From Naumovozyma dairenensis CBS 421 (lineage: Eukaryota; Ascomycota; Saccharomycetes; Saccharomycetales; Saccharomycetaceae), in assembly GCF_000227115.2 (NCBI RefSeq), contig NC_016483.1:310001-374000 (forward strand): a stretch of 64,000 bases of DNA. Reading direction: 5' to 3'. The notes below the pieces were generated by a model that did no database searches, had not been told where the DNA came from, and worked only from the letters and a program-made list of their open reading frames with translations. A program made the translations under genes and the position numbers. Positions 53,347 to 63,998 of this stretch are shown here, piece after piece (within the stretch, counting starts at the first letter, position 1; each line of letters starts with the position of its first letter).

Positions 53347-53690
53347 CCTGTAGTTTAAAGGTTATACTTCTTTGTTGTCGACTCTGTTAAATAATATTCG
53401 GAGATATATCGACAGTTTCCCGTTTTCTTAGATTAAAGTCATGTTTTCAGTGTATGAATATGATTTTGTTTGTTTTGCTATCTTCGATATTTAATTTTTC
53501 GTTATTTCCAAAAGGACGGGAAGCTGTCGCGTGCGACGGACGACTATAATTCAAAATAATAATCTTGAAGTTCTGTCACTAATACAATTGTAAGATCTAT
53601 TCGGTCTATCTATATAACTGTTTAGATGGTTATATATGATGCTATAGTACAATATATGATTTTTAGAATAACAGCAATGTTTGTTATATC
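53347..53690. other. Gap between RSC58 and ECM16
   Basis: The 344-bp region holds the RSC58 promoter and ECM16 3' flank. A GC-rich patch (GCTGTCGCGTGCGACGG, near 53523-53539) is the only notable feature. Confidence 0.5.
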
Positions 53691-56600
53691 TTATTTCTTT
53701 TGGTTTGCCTCAGCAGTTTTATAGTTTTTGTTCGTGATGAATTTAGTGACAACCCATTTTCCGTTTTGCTTCTCTTGATGCACCGCAATTGGATTCAAAT
53801 CCCATCCTATTTTTAGATCACTGTCAATAAAAGCACCGAATCTTGGAACAACATAACAATATCTTTCATTTAATGATATGGGTATACTTTTCAAGCCTTG
53901 ACCAGTCAAGGGTTTACTATAATCTAGTAGCAACCCATTCCTAGCAACATTAGCCAATGGAGTACTCTTAATATCACACAAGGTATTCATTCTTGTTTTG
54001 GCGTTACCACCGAGATGTAACGAATGATAAACTAAAAATTTTGGAGGTAATTCACCTAAATTGCTCAAGATGGATGATGGATGAATATAGACAAAACAAT
54101 CTGTTATTTCTGGAGTTTTTGAAGTAAGAACAGGTACGTATGGAATGTTAATTAATGAAGATTTATTAGTTATCTCAGCGTCTTCTGGGAAAAGATAATC
54201 GGCTCGAATGGCAACATGATCAACAAAACCGGCACATATCATTTGCTTCAAAAGTTTGACCTGTATTTCGGTAGGTGGATTTGATTTCAAATCTTCACTC
54301 TTTACGTTAACAGCAATATTCTCCTTCGATGTGTTGGATTTTATAATGTACATTAATTGCATTCTTAATTTCACAATTTCTTCTAAAGTTTTACTTCTTA
54401 GGAAGTTGTTCTGTACGAAGGTAGCTTTCTGATTCTTAGGAATATAGTCAAACGCACTAACAACACTCAACAGGCGGAATACATCACTCTCTTTGTCCAA
54501 TTTATTAAATTTGGCACGATTCTTATAAAACTGAGTACGAATCGTTTTCTTTCGTTCTTCTTCCTCTTTATCAATTCTTGTGTCTGTATTTTCATCTTCA
54601 TCATTATCGGTTGGTTTTACCTTGACTTCATTAATACCAAGTTCATTTTCGGATATGAAAGGATCACCAACAGATAAGGCACTCACGATTGAAACTATAT
54701 ACGGTAGACAATCGTGTTCGTCAGAGACTAGCAACATTTTGGAAAATCTAGGAGATAATGGGAACAAACTCATTTTCTTCCCATCATCAGTAATTTTTTC
54801 CCTAACATCTAACGCCCCTAAATATTGAAGTAATTGGATAGCTTTAGTCAACGCAACTCTATCTGGAGGTGTTGGGAAGGGGAAATTCACAATGTTATGG
54901 ATTGCCATGCTCTTCATTTGCAGCACAATACTTTCTACTGGCATTCGTAAAATTTCAGGTTTAGAGAATTCTTCGAAATCTCTCTCATAAACAGCTGATG
55001 AGTACAAACGATAACAGTGACCTGGACCTGTACGACCAGCTCTACCACTTCTTTGGTTTGCACCTGCTTTACTGATCCATCCGATTTCGAAACTTTGAAC
55101 CCCATTTGATTCATTGTATTTGCGTTCTTTGGATCTCCCACAATCTACAACATATCTGACACCAGGAATCGTTAACGATGTTTCAGCAATATTGGTAGAA
55201 ACAATACATAGCCTGGAGCCTTTTGGTGATTCCTCAAAAACCTTCATTTGTTCTTTAGTTGGTAGCAAAGAATATAATGGGAGAACATATAATGGATCAT
55301 CTTTTGATTGTCCTTCCTCTAATGTTTCGTCGAAACCTTCTTCGTTGTCAAAATCATCTTCTAAATTTTCTTCATCTGATCCAAGTTCTGCATTGAATTG
55401 TTCTTCATCAATGATCTTGGTACTAAATTCTATATCTTCCACTTCTAAGTCAGCAGTTTTGTTATTTACTCTTACAGTTGAGCTATTTGAAAAATTCTTT
55501 TTTGATTTCTTAAAAGGAAATTCCCTTCTCAATTTTTTAACCATATGATTAATTTCTTGTTGACCCGTCATGAATATTAGAATTGCACCAGGTGGTAACC
55601 TTCTATGGATCTTACATGTTTTTCGAAATGCTTCATCAGAGTAATTGAAAGGAGTTCTTTTGTTGAAATGCACAGAAACTGGATACTGTCTTGCTTCAAC
55701 TTTTAATATTGGTGGGGGAGTTGAGAATAATGTAGTATTTTCACTGAAATCAGTAACCCTCAATGTAGCTGACATAATAATCAACTTCAATCTTTTACAC
55801 TTCTCTGGATTACTCATATGTTCTTTAGCACGTAAACGGACACAACGACTTAACATACCTATTAATATATCCGTATTAACATTTCTTTCATGGGCTTCAT
55901 CAATAATAATAGAAGAGTATCTCGTTAATCTAAAGTCATGCATCATCTCTCTCAATAAAACACCATCTGTCATGAACTTAACTCTCGTGTCTTCCTTCGT
56001 TGTGGAATCGAATCTAATCTGGTATGCAACTTTACTTCCATGATTGCCCAATTCATTGGCTACACGCTTAGCCATCGAAACAGCAGCAACTCTTCTTGGT
56101 TGGGTAATCCCGATCATACCTGGATTGTCTGGAGAATCTGGGCTACCGAATCCAGATTCATATAAGAACTGCGGTACTTGAGTAGTTTTACCAGACCCAG
56201 TTTCACCACTAATAATTACAACGTCATTATGATGAATAGCTTCCATTATTGCATGTTCTTCACCGAACACAGGTAACTGCATCCTAGCCTCTTGAATTGT
56301 GTCAGATCTTTCTACTGGAACGTAAAATGCCTTCCTAACAGACTTTTCATCAACTGGAATATTCGGAACTTCTAGACCATCTTCCAAATCCTCTTCTCTA
56401 ATTATTGGTTTATAGTCTATATTCATTTGAGGAGTTATTGGCTCAACGTCTCTCCCTTCCATTTTCTTGATTTCTTGGTTTGCCCAATTTTTGAAATCTT
56501 TAGCAATATCATGTAATTTCTCTTCATCGTCAATATCATCATGTTCTTCTCTTTCATCATCCTCTTCTCCCTGATCGTCCGAAGCACTTTCAGAGTCAAC

Positions 56601-57503
56601 GCCACTTTCTTCTTTTAGTTCTTCCTCTTCCCCTTCATCACCCGCGCTTTCTTCGGTAGAGTCAGATTCCTCAGAGCTTGATACAAAGTCTAATTCATCT
56701 TCTTCATTATGTTTTTTCAATTCTTGCATTTCAACTCTTTGCCTCCAGTTGTATTTCCTCTTTGAAAGTTTTTTCCCTTTATTGATTACTTTCATGTTAG
56801 CGAACCCAAACCCTGATCCCATTCCGCCAAACTTGGCTGGTCTATTATCAATAAAAGTGGATGAGTTGGTAGTAACATCACCAAACTTACTTTCAAAGTC
56901 GTCAGATTCTTCATTGTCTTCATTTTCATCATCATGATTTACGTCATGCTCAGATTCCGAACTATATTGTAGTTCACGTTTAGCGGCTGGATCATTTTCT
57001 TTCCATTCTTTCACAATATGGTCTTCATAGAGGATTGCTCGAGTATCATCAGTTGATCTACCCTGTTTTTCTAAGCTCAGAGCTTCAGCGAACTCCTCTT
57101 TTTTAGTTTGCCTACCTTCACCTAATTTCTTTGAGCTTACTAGCAATGATGTATCGATCTTGTAATCTTGAAGTTTTTCAATAATAGTTTTTTTCTCTTC
57201 TCTCTTCAGTTGATGATCAATAAATTTATCCAATCTCTTCTTTTTAAGTCTTGAAATTTTAGATTCCTTTGGAGTGAATATTTCTTGCAGTTTTCTTTTC
57301 TTCAGGCTTTTCTCTTCCTCAGTCAATGGTTCCAATATTTCTGCATTTGTGTCTGTTATTGAGGTGTTCTTTGCGTCCTCTTCTTCTGATTCCTCTTCAA
57401 CTTCTCTATGGAACTGTTTATTTCTAACTTTCTTCAATTCTTTTAGCTTGGCCATATGACCCGCTCTGGCCTTTTCATTGAACCTTTTTCTATAAGTACC
57501 CAT
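53691..57503 (-). CDS. ECM16: DEAH-box RNA helicase Dhr1 (Ecm16)
   Basis: A 1270-residue nucleolar helicase of the small-subunit processome that removes U3 snoRNA from pre-18S rRNA; S. cerevisiae Ecm16/Dhr1 is 1267 aa. The first ~350 residues are charged and low complexity with long acidic runs. The helicase core follows: GETGSGKTT at 433-441, TQPRRVAA, DEAH at 535-538, SATLR, a long acidic insertion (~690-745), TNIAETSLTIPG and QRSGRAGRTG, then the DEAH-specific HA2 and OB-fold. The start MGTYRKRFNEKARAGHMAKL is conserved. Its promoter has PAC and RRPE. In S. cerevisiae this gene (YMR128W) is on chromosome XIII, whereas its flanks here, RSC58 and RAD5, are chromosome XII genes. Confidence 0.96.
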   Translation of the reverse strand: MGTYRKRFNEKARAGHMAKLKELKKVRNKQFHREVEEESEEEDAKNTSITDTNAEILEPLTEEEKSLKKRKLQEIFTPKESKISRLKKKRLDKFIDHQLKREEKKTIIEKLQDYKIDTSLLVSSKKLGEGRQTKKEEFAEALSLEKQGRSTDDTRAILYEDHIVKEWKENDPAAKRELQYSSESEHDVNHDDENEDNEESDDFESKFGDVTTNSSTFIDNRPAKFGGMGSGFGFANMKVINKGKKLSKRKYNWRQRVEMQELKKHNEEDELDFVSSSEESDSTEESAGDEGEEEELKEESGVDSESASDDQGEEDDEREEHDDIDDEEKLHDIAKDFKNWANQEIKKMEGRDVEPITPQMNIDYKPIIREEDLEDGLEVPNIPVDEKSVRKAFYVPVERSDTIQEARMQLPVFGEEHAIMEAIHHNDVVIISGETGSGKTTQVPQFLYESGFGSPDSPDNPGMIGITQPRRVAAVSMAKRVANELGNHGSKVAYQIRFDSTTKEDTRVKFMTDGVLLREMMHDFRLTRYSSIIIDEAHERNVNTDILIGMLSRCVRLRAKEHMSNPEKCKRLKLIIMSATLRVTDFSENTTLFSTPPPILKVEARQYPVSVHFNKRTPFNYSDEAFRKTCKIHRRLPPGAILIFMTGQQEINHMVKKLRREFPFKKSKKNFSNSSTVRVNNKTADLEVEDIEFSTKIIDEEQFNAELGSDEENLEDDFDNEEGFDETLEEGQSKDDPLYVLPLYSLLPTKEQMKVFEESPKGSRLCIVSTNIAETSLTIPGVRYVVDCGRSKERKYNESNGVQSFEIGWISKAGANQRSGRAGRTGPGHCYRLYSSAVYERDFEEFSKPEILRMPVESIVLQMKSMAIHNIVNFPFPTPPDRVALTKAIQLLQYLGALDVREKITDDGKKMSLFPLSPRFSKMLLVSDEHDCLPYIVSIVSALSVGDPFISENELGINEVKVKPTDNDEDENTDTRIDKEEEERKKTIRTQFYKNRAKFNKLDKESDVFRLLSVVSAFDYIPKNQKATFVQNNFLRSKTLEEIVKLRMQLMYIIKSNTSKENIAVNVKSEDLKSNPPTEIQVKLLKQMICAGFVDHVAIRADYLFPEDAEITNKSSLINIPYVPVLTSKTPEITDCFVYIHPSSILSNLGELPPKFLVYHSLHLGGNAKTRMNTLCDIKSTPLANVARNGLLLDYSKPLTGQGLKSIPISLNERYCYVVPRFGAFIDSDLKIGWDLNPIAVHQEKQNGKWVVTKFITNKNYKTAEANQKK

Positions 57504-57942
57504 TAGTATAATGCGCTACTTTATGCTCAATAAATAGGGATATTGCAATAAAACTAATTTATCAACGTAGACACTTCTTCTTCTTCCTCTCGTTATGCCA
57601 GTCTTTACTATGTTTTGTAGTTTTAGTTCATGTTTAGAAAATATTCTGATGCGATGAGCTAAAAATTTTAAACATCCGGACATCTTTCAGATCTATTGTG
57701 TACAATAAAAGTGCCAGACATTCAAGAACCGAGGATAATAATATTATAAAAAACGGCATATACAGGGTGCAGAGAAATTAAACCTTTATACAGTGGCTTG
57801 ATATGGAAATTACTTGAAGTTTTACGGGAGTGTGACCTTATTGAACTATTATCGAAAGATAAATACTCTAATAATATAATCCAAGACTTTATAAATACTT
57901 ATATAACTGTAAGTACAGTAAAATTGTTCGTAAAATAAATCT
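57504..57942 (-). promoter_or_regulatory. ECM16 promoter with PAC and RRPE
   Basis: GCGATGAG at 57651-57658 (PAC) is followed at once by AAAAATTTT at 57661-57669 (RRPE core), about 150 bp upstream of the ECM16 ATG. The remaining sequence is AT-rich RAD5 3' flank. Confidence 0.7.
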
Positions 57943-60900
57943 CTATTCAAATAACATTTTAATTTCCTCAATTCTCCTCTTTCTTCTTTCATCTTCATCA
58001 GCATCCATAGCTTCACCGATAGTTCTTTTCCTTTCTTGAATACGTAACATTTTTTCTTCAATACTATTTTCAACTATGAACCTCACCACTTTGACATTAT
58101 TTGTTTGTCCAATTCTATGGATTCTGTCAATAGCTTGATCCTCCATACTGGGAGACCACCAAGGATCCATCATATAGGCCTGCGATGCACAAGTCAGGTT
58201 TAGACCGACACCACCGGCCTTTAAAGAAAGTAGAAGAATCTTTTGGCGGCTCAGGTCTTTAACTTGGAAATCTTGAAGCACTACACTACGTTCTTTTAAC
58301 GATAAACGTCCATCAAACTTGTACACTTTTGATGAATCAGCTGGAAGAGCCTCAGTAAGTTCACGTTCTAATATGTCAAGATAAGATGAGAATTGGGAAA
58401 ATACAACAACTTGTTCACCAGCCGATGTATCTTGAAGTAATTTCAAATGGTTCAATAAAGCACCGACTTTCGCAGATTTGGGATCATTGTCATAATGTTT
58501 CAATAATAAACTTTGTGATTCGTCTTTATACAGAGTCAACAAACGACTGGGACTTATGCCTTCACGACAATTAGGGCAATTGAAATCCAGTTTCTTTTGC
58601 GATTGGAACGCAAAATATTCATCCAAACAGTTTTCACAAAATGGATGACCACATTCAGTAAAAACAACGTTTTCTACATTAATAGGTTCCGTCGTGCATA
58701 TTGAGCATTCTAACGATCTAAACTTCTCACTATTTTCATATTTTTGCTGGATGTCTGCAATTGCCTTAGCCAACTCTTCTTCAGTGAATCCGCCAGATTG
58801 ATTTTCTTTATTTGTTTGTGCTATTAAATCATCTAGTTCTTTAGAATCATTTACTATCTTATTGCCTTGGGACAAATCTTCATCATTTTCATCTTGAGCA
58901 CCTAGTAAGGCTACATCACAGCATACCTGTCTTAATCTAAGAATATGTACCAGAATTGTGGAGTATTTCTTCAGTAAATCACCACGTGCTAAACCAGATT
59001 GAACAGAACTTTCAGCTCTATTTAGTAAATATTTGTAGACTGCATTTTGTGTCTTATTTAATTTAATTCTTTCAACAACGATTTCTTTTGGCGGCAGTTC
59101 GACTAATGGTTTACCATCTATATCTTTCATTTGTTTGGTACGCCTCAATAAGACGGGTTCTAAAATAGCATTAACGACATCAAACGCCTGCCTAAAGTTC
59201 TTATTTTCGAAAGGTGTAGAGACAAACATTTTCCAATAACTAATTTGTGACCATGGTTCTAACTGTAAAAATTTTACCATACTGTATAAATCATCCAACC
59301 TATTGATAATTGGAGTACCTGTTAATATCCACCTACATTTGCTTGTCAATTCCATAATTGCCTTCGATGTGGCAGTAGTTCTATTTCTAATTGTGTGGCC
59401 TTCATCAATTACAACACGGTAAAAATCAACAGAAAACAAACCGGTCGATGCTTGTATATCACCGGAGTTCATCTTCGTCTTCGACAGTTTAAGCCATTCA
59501 CTTTGAACAATACCATATGTCGTTATAACTACTGTTGGTGGATTACCTGTAGCTGTTAAAAGCTTCTTAAGACTACTTACATTGCCTCCATAATATATTT
59601 CACTACGCATATCAGGAGAGTTATTTGCCTTTGTAAATTCTGAACTCCATTGATTTAATAATGACATTGGAACAACAATCAATGTTGTTCTAGATGCATA
59701 TGGTTTTTTAACCGATTTACCAATGATCTCATCATCATTGTCTTCTTTGAAAAGAGTTTTGTCGACAACATCGCTATCATGTGGGCATGTAAGAATCAAT
59801 GACAAAGTAGAAACAGTTTTACCCAACCCCATTTCATCAGATAATAGACCACCTTTCATCATAGTTTTCAAAACTGGCTTATTGACAGAAAATTCTCCAG
59901 TATGTAAATTAGCATAAAAAAATATATCAGAATCAACTAGAATGCTACTTCCTGATAATTTTTGAGCTGCCCATGACATATCCTTAGGCCATTTGAATTG
60001 TTTCCAAAGGGGATTCATTAAATTACCATCGATTTCGGGATCTTTACCATCAGATGCTGCTTTGGCAAATTCACGTTCTCTTCTTAACATCCAAGTCAAA
60101 CCTTGTTTCTGATAACGTCTTAAATCCAGTTTAAACACGTCCTTAGATGGTTCAGTTTCTGGGAGATTCTTCAAGGATTCTAACGATTGGGCGGCATTAT
60201 AGAATGTTTTCAGCTGGTTCAAATTCATAGAATCTTCATGATGTTGCGTCATGCCTTGTTCTTCATAATCTTGTGACATTAATTCATTGAAACTTTTGTC
60301 ATCTTCTAAGTCTATAACTTCTCCTTGGTCATCGATTCCACTATTAAGTTTCTCTAAAATGGCATTTTCATCTGTAACCGGGTTTATCTTTAACTTATCG
60401 AAAAGGGAGATTAAGGCTACCATTCTTGAACGATTTTGTAATTCTTCATCTGTCTCTACAATTGTTTTCCTGCTATTTCCCCATTCATTGGCGGAATGAT
60501 TTGTAGTAGGTTTCTTATCCGGTTTCTTCTCTTCGAAAATTGCAGATGTAAGAAAACAATCTAATTGAACTACGAAAGTGTCACCTATACTCAAACGCTT
60601 ATTATCACAAAATATCAAAGTGGCCTCAAAACTTATTTCATTTTTTCCTATCAATGGATACACAATTTGTGCAATATCTTCAGGTACTCTTCCAATTTCT
60701 CTATTTAATTGAGAATCGAAAACTCTGACATAATTTGACATCTTAGTTTTCCTTCTTCCATAAGAATCATATAGTTTAGATGGTGATAAATTAGATACTG
60801 ATTTAGTGAAGCTTAGTTCGGAGCCATATTTTAAGGGCCTAACAGTAGGTCTCGTTGCCATACATGTAACTTGTAAGGCACCGACAAACCTCTTCCATTG

Positions 60901-61395
60901 AATATTAGCTTTTAAGCGTTTTTCTCTTCTAAACCCATAGCCTTTCCCTCTTTTATGCGTGACTGGACTTCCCTCATGGGAAGATGAGTTAACAGATGAG
61001 TTCCTGGTTGAACTTCTAGATGAGAAAGGTGATGATGGCAGCTCTTGTGTTTTCAGTGAATTAGTATCATTATAGTTTTCAAAATAATATGTGAGAGCGT
61101 TTGAAATGTTATCTTCAGATTTATGAAACCTCTCATATAATTCTTCAGCTACTGGAAGAGACATTTCGGGTATGACACTTCTTAAGTCAGCGATGAATTC
61201 ATCTTTAGGATCTGAAGGTATTTCGATAGTAGGGATATTTGACTGGTCATTATCTTCTTGCTTTGATATGCTATTCTCGCTGAATAGAAATGATTCACTA
61301 TTTTGAAGGGATTGGTCAAAATTTACTTTGGCATCTTCTGAGGAATCTAGCTCATCGTCAAAAAATCTCTTTTTTTCCCCATTCATTTTTAACAT
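57943..61395 (-). CDS. RAD5: Rad5 helicase/ubiquitin ligase of post-replication repair
   Basis: A 1150-residue SWI/SNF-family ATPase and RING E3 that directs Ubc13-Mms2 polyubiquitination of PCNA and reverses stalled forks. Domains in order: an N-terminal region with a UBA-like helix bundle, HIRAN domain (~165-290, WKRFVGALQVTCMATRP), ATPase motif I DEMGLGKT at 520-527, DEGH at 664-667 (the Rad5 variant of DEAH), RING finger C897 to C943 (CSIC...CGHPFCENCL...CPNC) inserted in the helicase, then the helicase C motifs SLKAGGVGLNL and DQAIDRIHRIGQ. Two start Mets (residues 1 and 4) are possible. S. cerevisiae Rad5 is 1169 aa. MCB/SCB sites lie upstream. Confidence 0.97.
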   Translation of the reverse strand: MLKMNGEKKRFFDDELDSSEDAKVNFDQSLQNSESFLFSENSISKQEDNDQSNIPTIEIPSDPKDEFIADLRSVIPEMSLPVAEELYERFHKSEDNISNALTYYFENYNDTNSLKTQELPSSPFSSRSSTRNSSVNSSSHEGSPVTHKRGKGYGFRREKRLKANIQWKRFVGALQVTCMATRPTVRPLKYGSELSFTKSVSNLSPSKLYDSYGRRKTKMSNYVRVFDSQLNREIGRVPEDIAQIVYPLIGKNEISFEATLIFCDNKRLSIGDTFVVQLDCFLTSAIFEEKKPDKKPTTNHSANEWGNSRKTIVETDEELQNRSRMVALISLFDKLKINPVTDENAILEKLNSGIDDQGEVIDLEDDKSFNELMSQDYEEQGMTQHHEDSMNLNQLKTFYNAAQSLESLKNLPETEPSKDVFKLDLRRYQKQGLTWMLRREREFAKAASDGKDPEIDGNLMNPLWKQFKWPKDMSWAAQKLSGSSILVDSDIFFYANLHTGEFSVNKPVLKTMMKGGLLSDEMGLGKTVSTLSLILTCPHDSDVVDKTLFKEDNDDEIIGKSVKKPYASRTTLIVVPMSLLNQWSSEFTKANNSPDMRSEIYYGGNVSSLKKLLTATGNPPTVVITTYGIVQSEWLKLSKTKMNSGDIQASTGLFSVDFYRVVIDEGHTIRNRTTATSKAIMELTSKCRWILTGTPIINRLDDLYSMVKFLQLEPWSQISYWKMFVSTPFENKNFRQAFDVVNAILEPVLLRRTKQMKDIDGKPLVELPPKEIVVERIKLNKTQNAVYKYLLNRAESSVQSGLARGDLLKKYSTILVHILRLRQVCCDVALLGAQDENDEDLSQGNKIVNDSKELDDLIAQTNKENQSGGFTEEELAKAIADIQQKYENSEKFRSLECSICTTEPINVENVVFTECGHPFCENCLDEYFAFQSQKKLDFNCPNCREGISPSRLLTLYKDESQSLLLKHYDNDPKSAKVGALLNHLKLLQDTSAGEQVVVFSQFSSYLDILERELTEALPADSSKVYKFDGRLSLKERSVVLQDFQVKDLSRQKILLLSLKAGGVGLNLTCASQAYMMDPWWSPSMEDQAIDRIHRIGQTNNVKVVRFIVENSIEEKMLRIQERKRTIGEAMDADEDERRKRRIEEIKMLFE

Positions 61396-62030
61396 CTTTT
61401 ATTTTGTCTGTCTAGCGTAAAAATTAACTTTTGTGGATATCCCTTAATATACGAGGACTTGTTTGAAGAAGATGTAGTTGAAAGAAGGTTTTGATGAATT
61501 AATGTATTTATGGATCGTTAGATATATTTATGATAATTTTGGTGTTAACTTATTGATAGTATACATAATTGATATTTCATTTTTCAAAGGTTTCGCGTCT
61601 GGTTTCTTTAAAAAGTGAAATTCACGCGTGTGAACATTTAACCTTTACTTTTCGTATCACATCAACATTGTAGCTTTAACAGCAAAAAAACATTCCCTTG
61701 TAGTATTATTTTGAGCTGGCTAGCACTCATATAAGAAACACTGTTTTATATATATCTCCTGCATTTAGGTAAATGTATATCTTACAGGGATAAACCAATC
61801 ATGACTTTGGGTAAAACAAGGCCGAGAGAGAAATAAATGATTAATCATCTTAGCTATGCTTACAGACAGTATATCATATATTTAGCTTGTTCAGTGTTTA
61901 CATGTTTGTTTAGGACGAATATATAGATTTGTATAAAGGCCCGTCTTCAGTTTCTCTCTCATCGTAAGCGCTATTAAACCATGGATTTTATGAATATTAG
62001 CTAAATTATAAACATTAGTGGAATTCTAAG
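61396..62030 (-). promoter_or_regulatory. RAD5 promoter with SBF/MBF-type sites
   Basis: ACGCGT at 61624-61629 is an MCB, and TTTCGCG at 61591-61597 is the reverse complement of the SCB core CRCGAAA. They lie about 200-235 bp upstream of RAD5 and suggest G1/S-periodic transcription. The distal half is STO1 3' flank with no recognised feature. Confidence 0.6.
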
Positions 62031-63998
62031 TCAGAAACAGTTTCTAGAAATTTCAGTTAACCATCGTAATATTTCTTGTTTAGTGTGCTCATGTAAATTG
62101 CTGTCTTGAATAGGTTTTTTGATCACCTTAGCATCGTTACTCAAGTTGCTTGCATATCTCCTGATAATACTTTTCATAAGTAACATCGTTTGATTATATT
62201 TCCACTTGATATTCCATTTTTCAAAAGAATCTACGTACAAAGATGAATCAAATGTAGGCAATACCTCTATGCTGATATATCCTCTCTTTTCATACTCTTC
62301 AACTGTTTCGAACAAAACTGAGTATAGCTTTTGGAAAACATACTGGGCCCCAAGAAAATTGTTGACTCGTGTAATACGCCCTCTTGTTAATGTCCTAAAA
62401 ATACATTCTATTGCTGTGTCATCTGTCAGTCCATAGATCTTACCATTATAACTCTTTAATACAAAATCAATTACTGCTTTAGAGCTTACCAATCCACTAT
62501 ATCTGAAGGCATCAACGACCAAGAAACCTGTCTGAGAATTATTATTCCAAAAACGTAAAATGGATTCAATCATAATAAACTCTTTTGTACACGTTGACAA
62601 ATTTAGATCGCTTAGGGCTATATGTAAATCTTGCTGCAGATCATTTATGTACTTGTTCGAATGCGATAAGGATCTATTCCCTGAATATGTCACGCACTGG
62701 GTTAATAGTACGACAATAAACTCGTCCATCTCTCGAATCATTGATTGATATCTTGTTCTGATTTCGTCCAATATACCTTGAAGCTCATCCATATCTCTTT
62801 GGTTATTGGGTTTATGCATATATTTCAAAATATCACGTACCTGAGTTTCAAAAGGGACGTTTTCTTGAAGAAAATAAAGATCATTAGCTTTAATATCGCT
62901 GATGGCGACTTTGAAGTGAGAAAAAAAAGATTGATAATACTCATGTAATTCTTTTTCTGATACAAGACCCGCATTTGCGTAAGGTTTGAAAAGCTCAGGT
63001 AATTTAGCTTCTACGATCGTAGTATTGGAAGTCGACCGAATAGCTTTCTTAATTAGATTTTTGACAAAATTCACCTTGGGGTTATAAAATGATTTTTCGT
63101 ATTTGTAAAAGTAGTCAGTCCATTCATTCCACTTCCAATCGAAGTTAAAGTTACTGATTTGTAGTGTGAACCAGTCTAAGTATCTTAATTGAAGTTCAGC
63201 ATCTAACCCTTCAATATTATTGTAAAAATAACGAAAAGCTCTTCCAAAGACCGGTGCAATTGCAATAGGAGAAATTTGACAAATCTCAACTAATAAACTA
63301 TAATAATATACCAGTGGTTGTGGTGTATCTGGAAGTTTAAACACGAGACTTAATATAGTTTCGATAACTAAGTCTTCAATTTTAAACGTAGATGTTGATG
63401 GAACTTCCTCATACGCTTCCTTTAATTTGTTCATATCTTCCCCTGGAGCTGTAAAGATCCCTTTCTTGAAAAATATGTCTAAAGTAAGCACTTGTTTTGC
63501 GACCTCTTTTCTATTATATTCAATGCTTTCTACAACGTCAATAATAATATCATTTAGTAATTGACCTGCATACGTAGTAATTGGAACAACCGTTTCAAAG
63601 TCAATATCATCATTTGGAACATAAATCCTAAAATGCATTCTTGGTAATTTCCACATATAATCAATTGATCCCCTATTTTGAATGAAATTACTCGATGAAA
63701 TGGTACTAGCACATGGATACTTCAAGTTTGGAAAATTATCTAATCTATTTATTTCACTGGGTAAAAGATGATCTAAGCTAATAAATAAATCGTCGAGCTC
63801 TCTCAATCCACCTTTCAATGCGTTTACTACATTTTGAAGGGTAATATCGAGCAATAGCGTTTCAAAGGCACCAAGATATGAAAATACCTTCAACAGTTTA
63901 AGAGTTTGAGTTTGAGTTTCGGTTTTGAAATTTTTTTCGACGAAAGTTAATAGTTGAATAATATCCATCATAAGATCCTCTCGAAAGTGATTAAAATA
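62031..63998 (-). CDS. STO1: Nuclear cap-binding complex large subunit, 5' end beyond the window
   Basis: About 656 codons of CBP80/Sto1 are visible. The frame stays open through the right edge, so the ATG at 63971 is internal, not the start; S. cerevisiae Sto1 is 861 aa, leaving ~200 N-terminal residues outside. The protein binds the m7G cap with Cbc2 and supports splicing, export and nonsense-mediated decay. The MIF4G-like helical repeats are recognisable by SIDYMWKLPRMHFRIYVPND, TYAGQLLNDIIIDVVES, APVFGRAFRYFYNN, FDWKWNEW and RSLSHSNKYINDLQ. In S. cerevisiae it is YMR125W, two genes from ECM16 on chromosome XIII; here RAD5 is between them and SAS2 and DLT1 are absent. Confidence 0.93.
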   Translation of the reverse strand, partial: YFNHFREDLMMDIIQLLTFVEKNFKTETQTQTLKLLKVFSYLGAFETLLLDITLQNVVNALKGGLRELDDLFISLDHLLPSEINRLDNFPNLKYPCASTISSSNFIQNRGSIDYMWKLPRMHFRIYVPNDDIDFETVVPITTYAGQLLNDIIIDVVESIEYNRKEVAKQVLTLDIFFKKGIFTAPGEDMNKLKEAYEEVPSTSTFKIEDLVIETILSLVFKLPDTPQPLVYYYSLLVEICQISPIAIAPVFGRAFRYFYNNIEGLDAELQLRYLDWFTLQISNFNFDWKWNEWTDYFYKYEKSFYNPKVNFVKNLIKKAIRSTSNTTIVEAKLPELFKPYANAGLVSEKELHEYYQSFFSHFKVAISDIKANDLYFLQENVPFETQVRDILKYMHKPNNQRDMDELQGILDEIRTRYQSMIREMDEFIVVLLTQCVTYSGNRSLSHSNKYINDLQQDLHIALSDLNLSTCTKEFIMIESILRFWNNNSQTGFLVVDAFRYSGLVSSKAVIDFVLKSYNGKIYGLTDDTAIECIFRTLTRGRITRVNNFLGAQYVFQKLYSVLFETVEEYEKRGYISIEVLPTFDSSLYVDSFEKWNIKWKYNQTMLLMKSIIRRYASNLSNDAKVIKKPIQDSNLHEHTKQEILRWLTEISRNCF

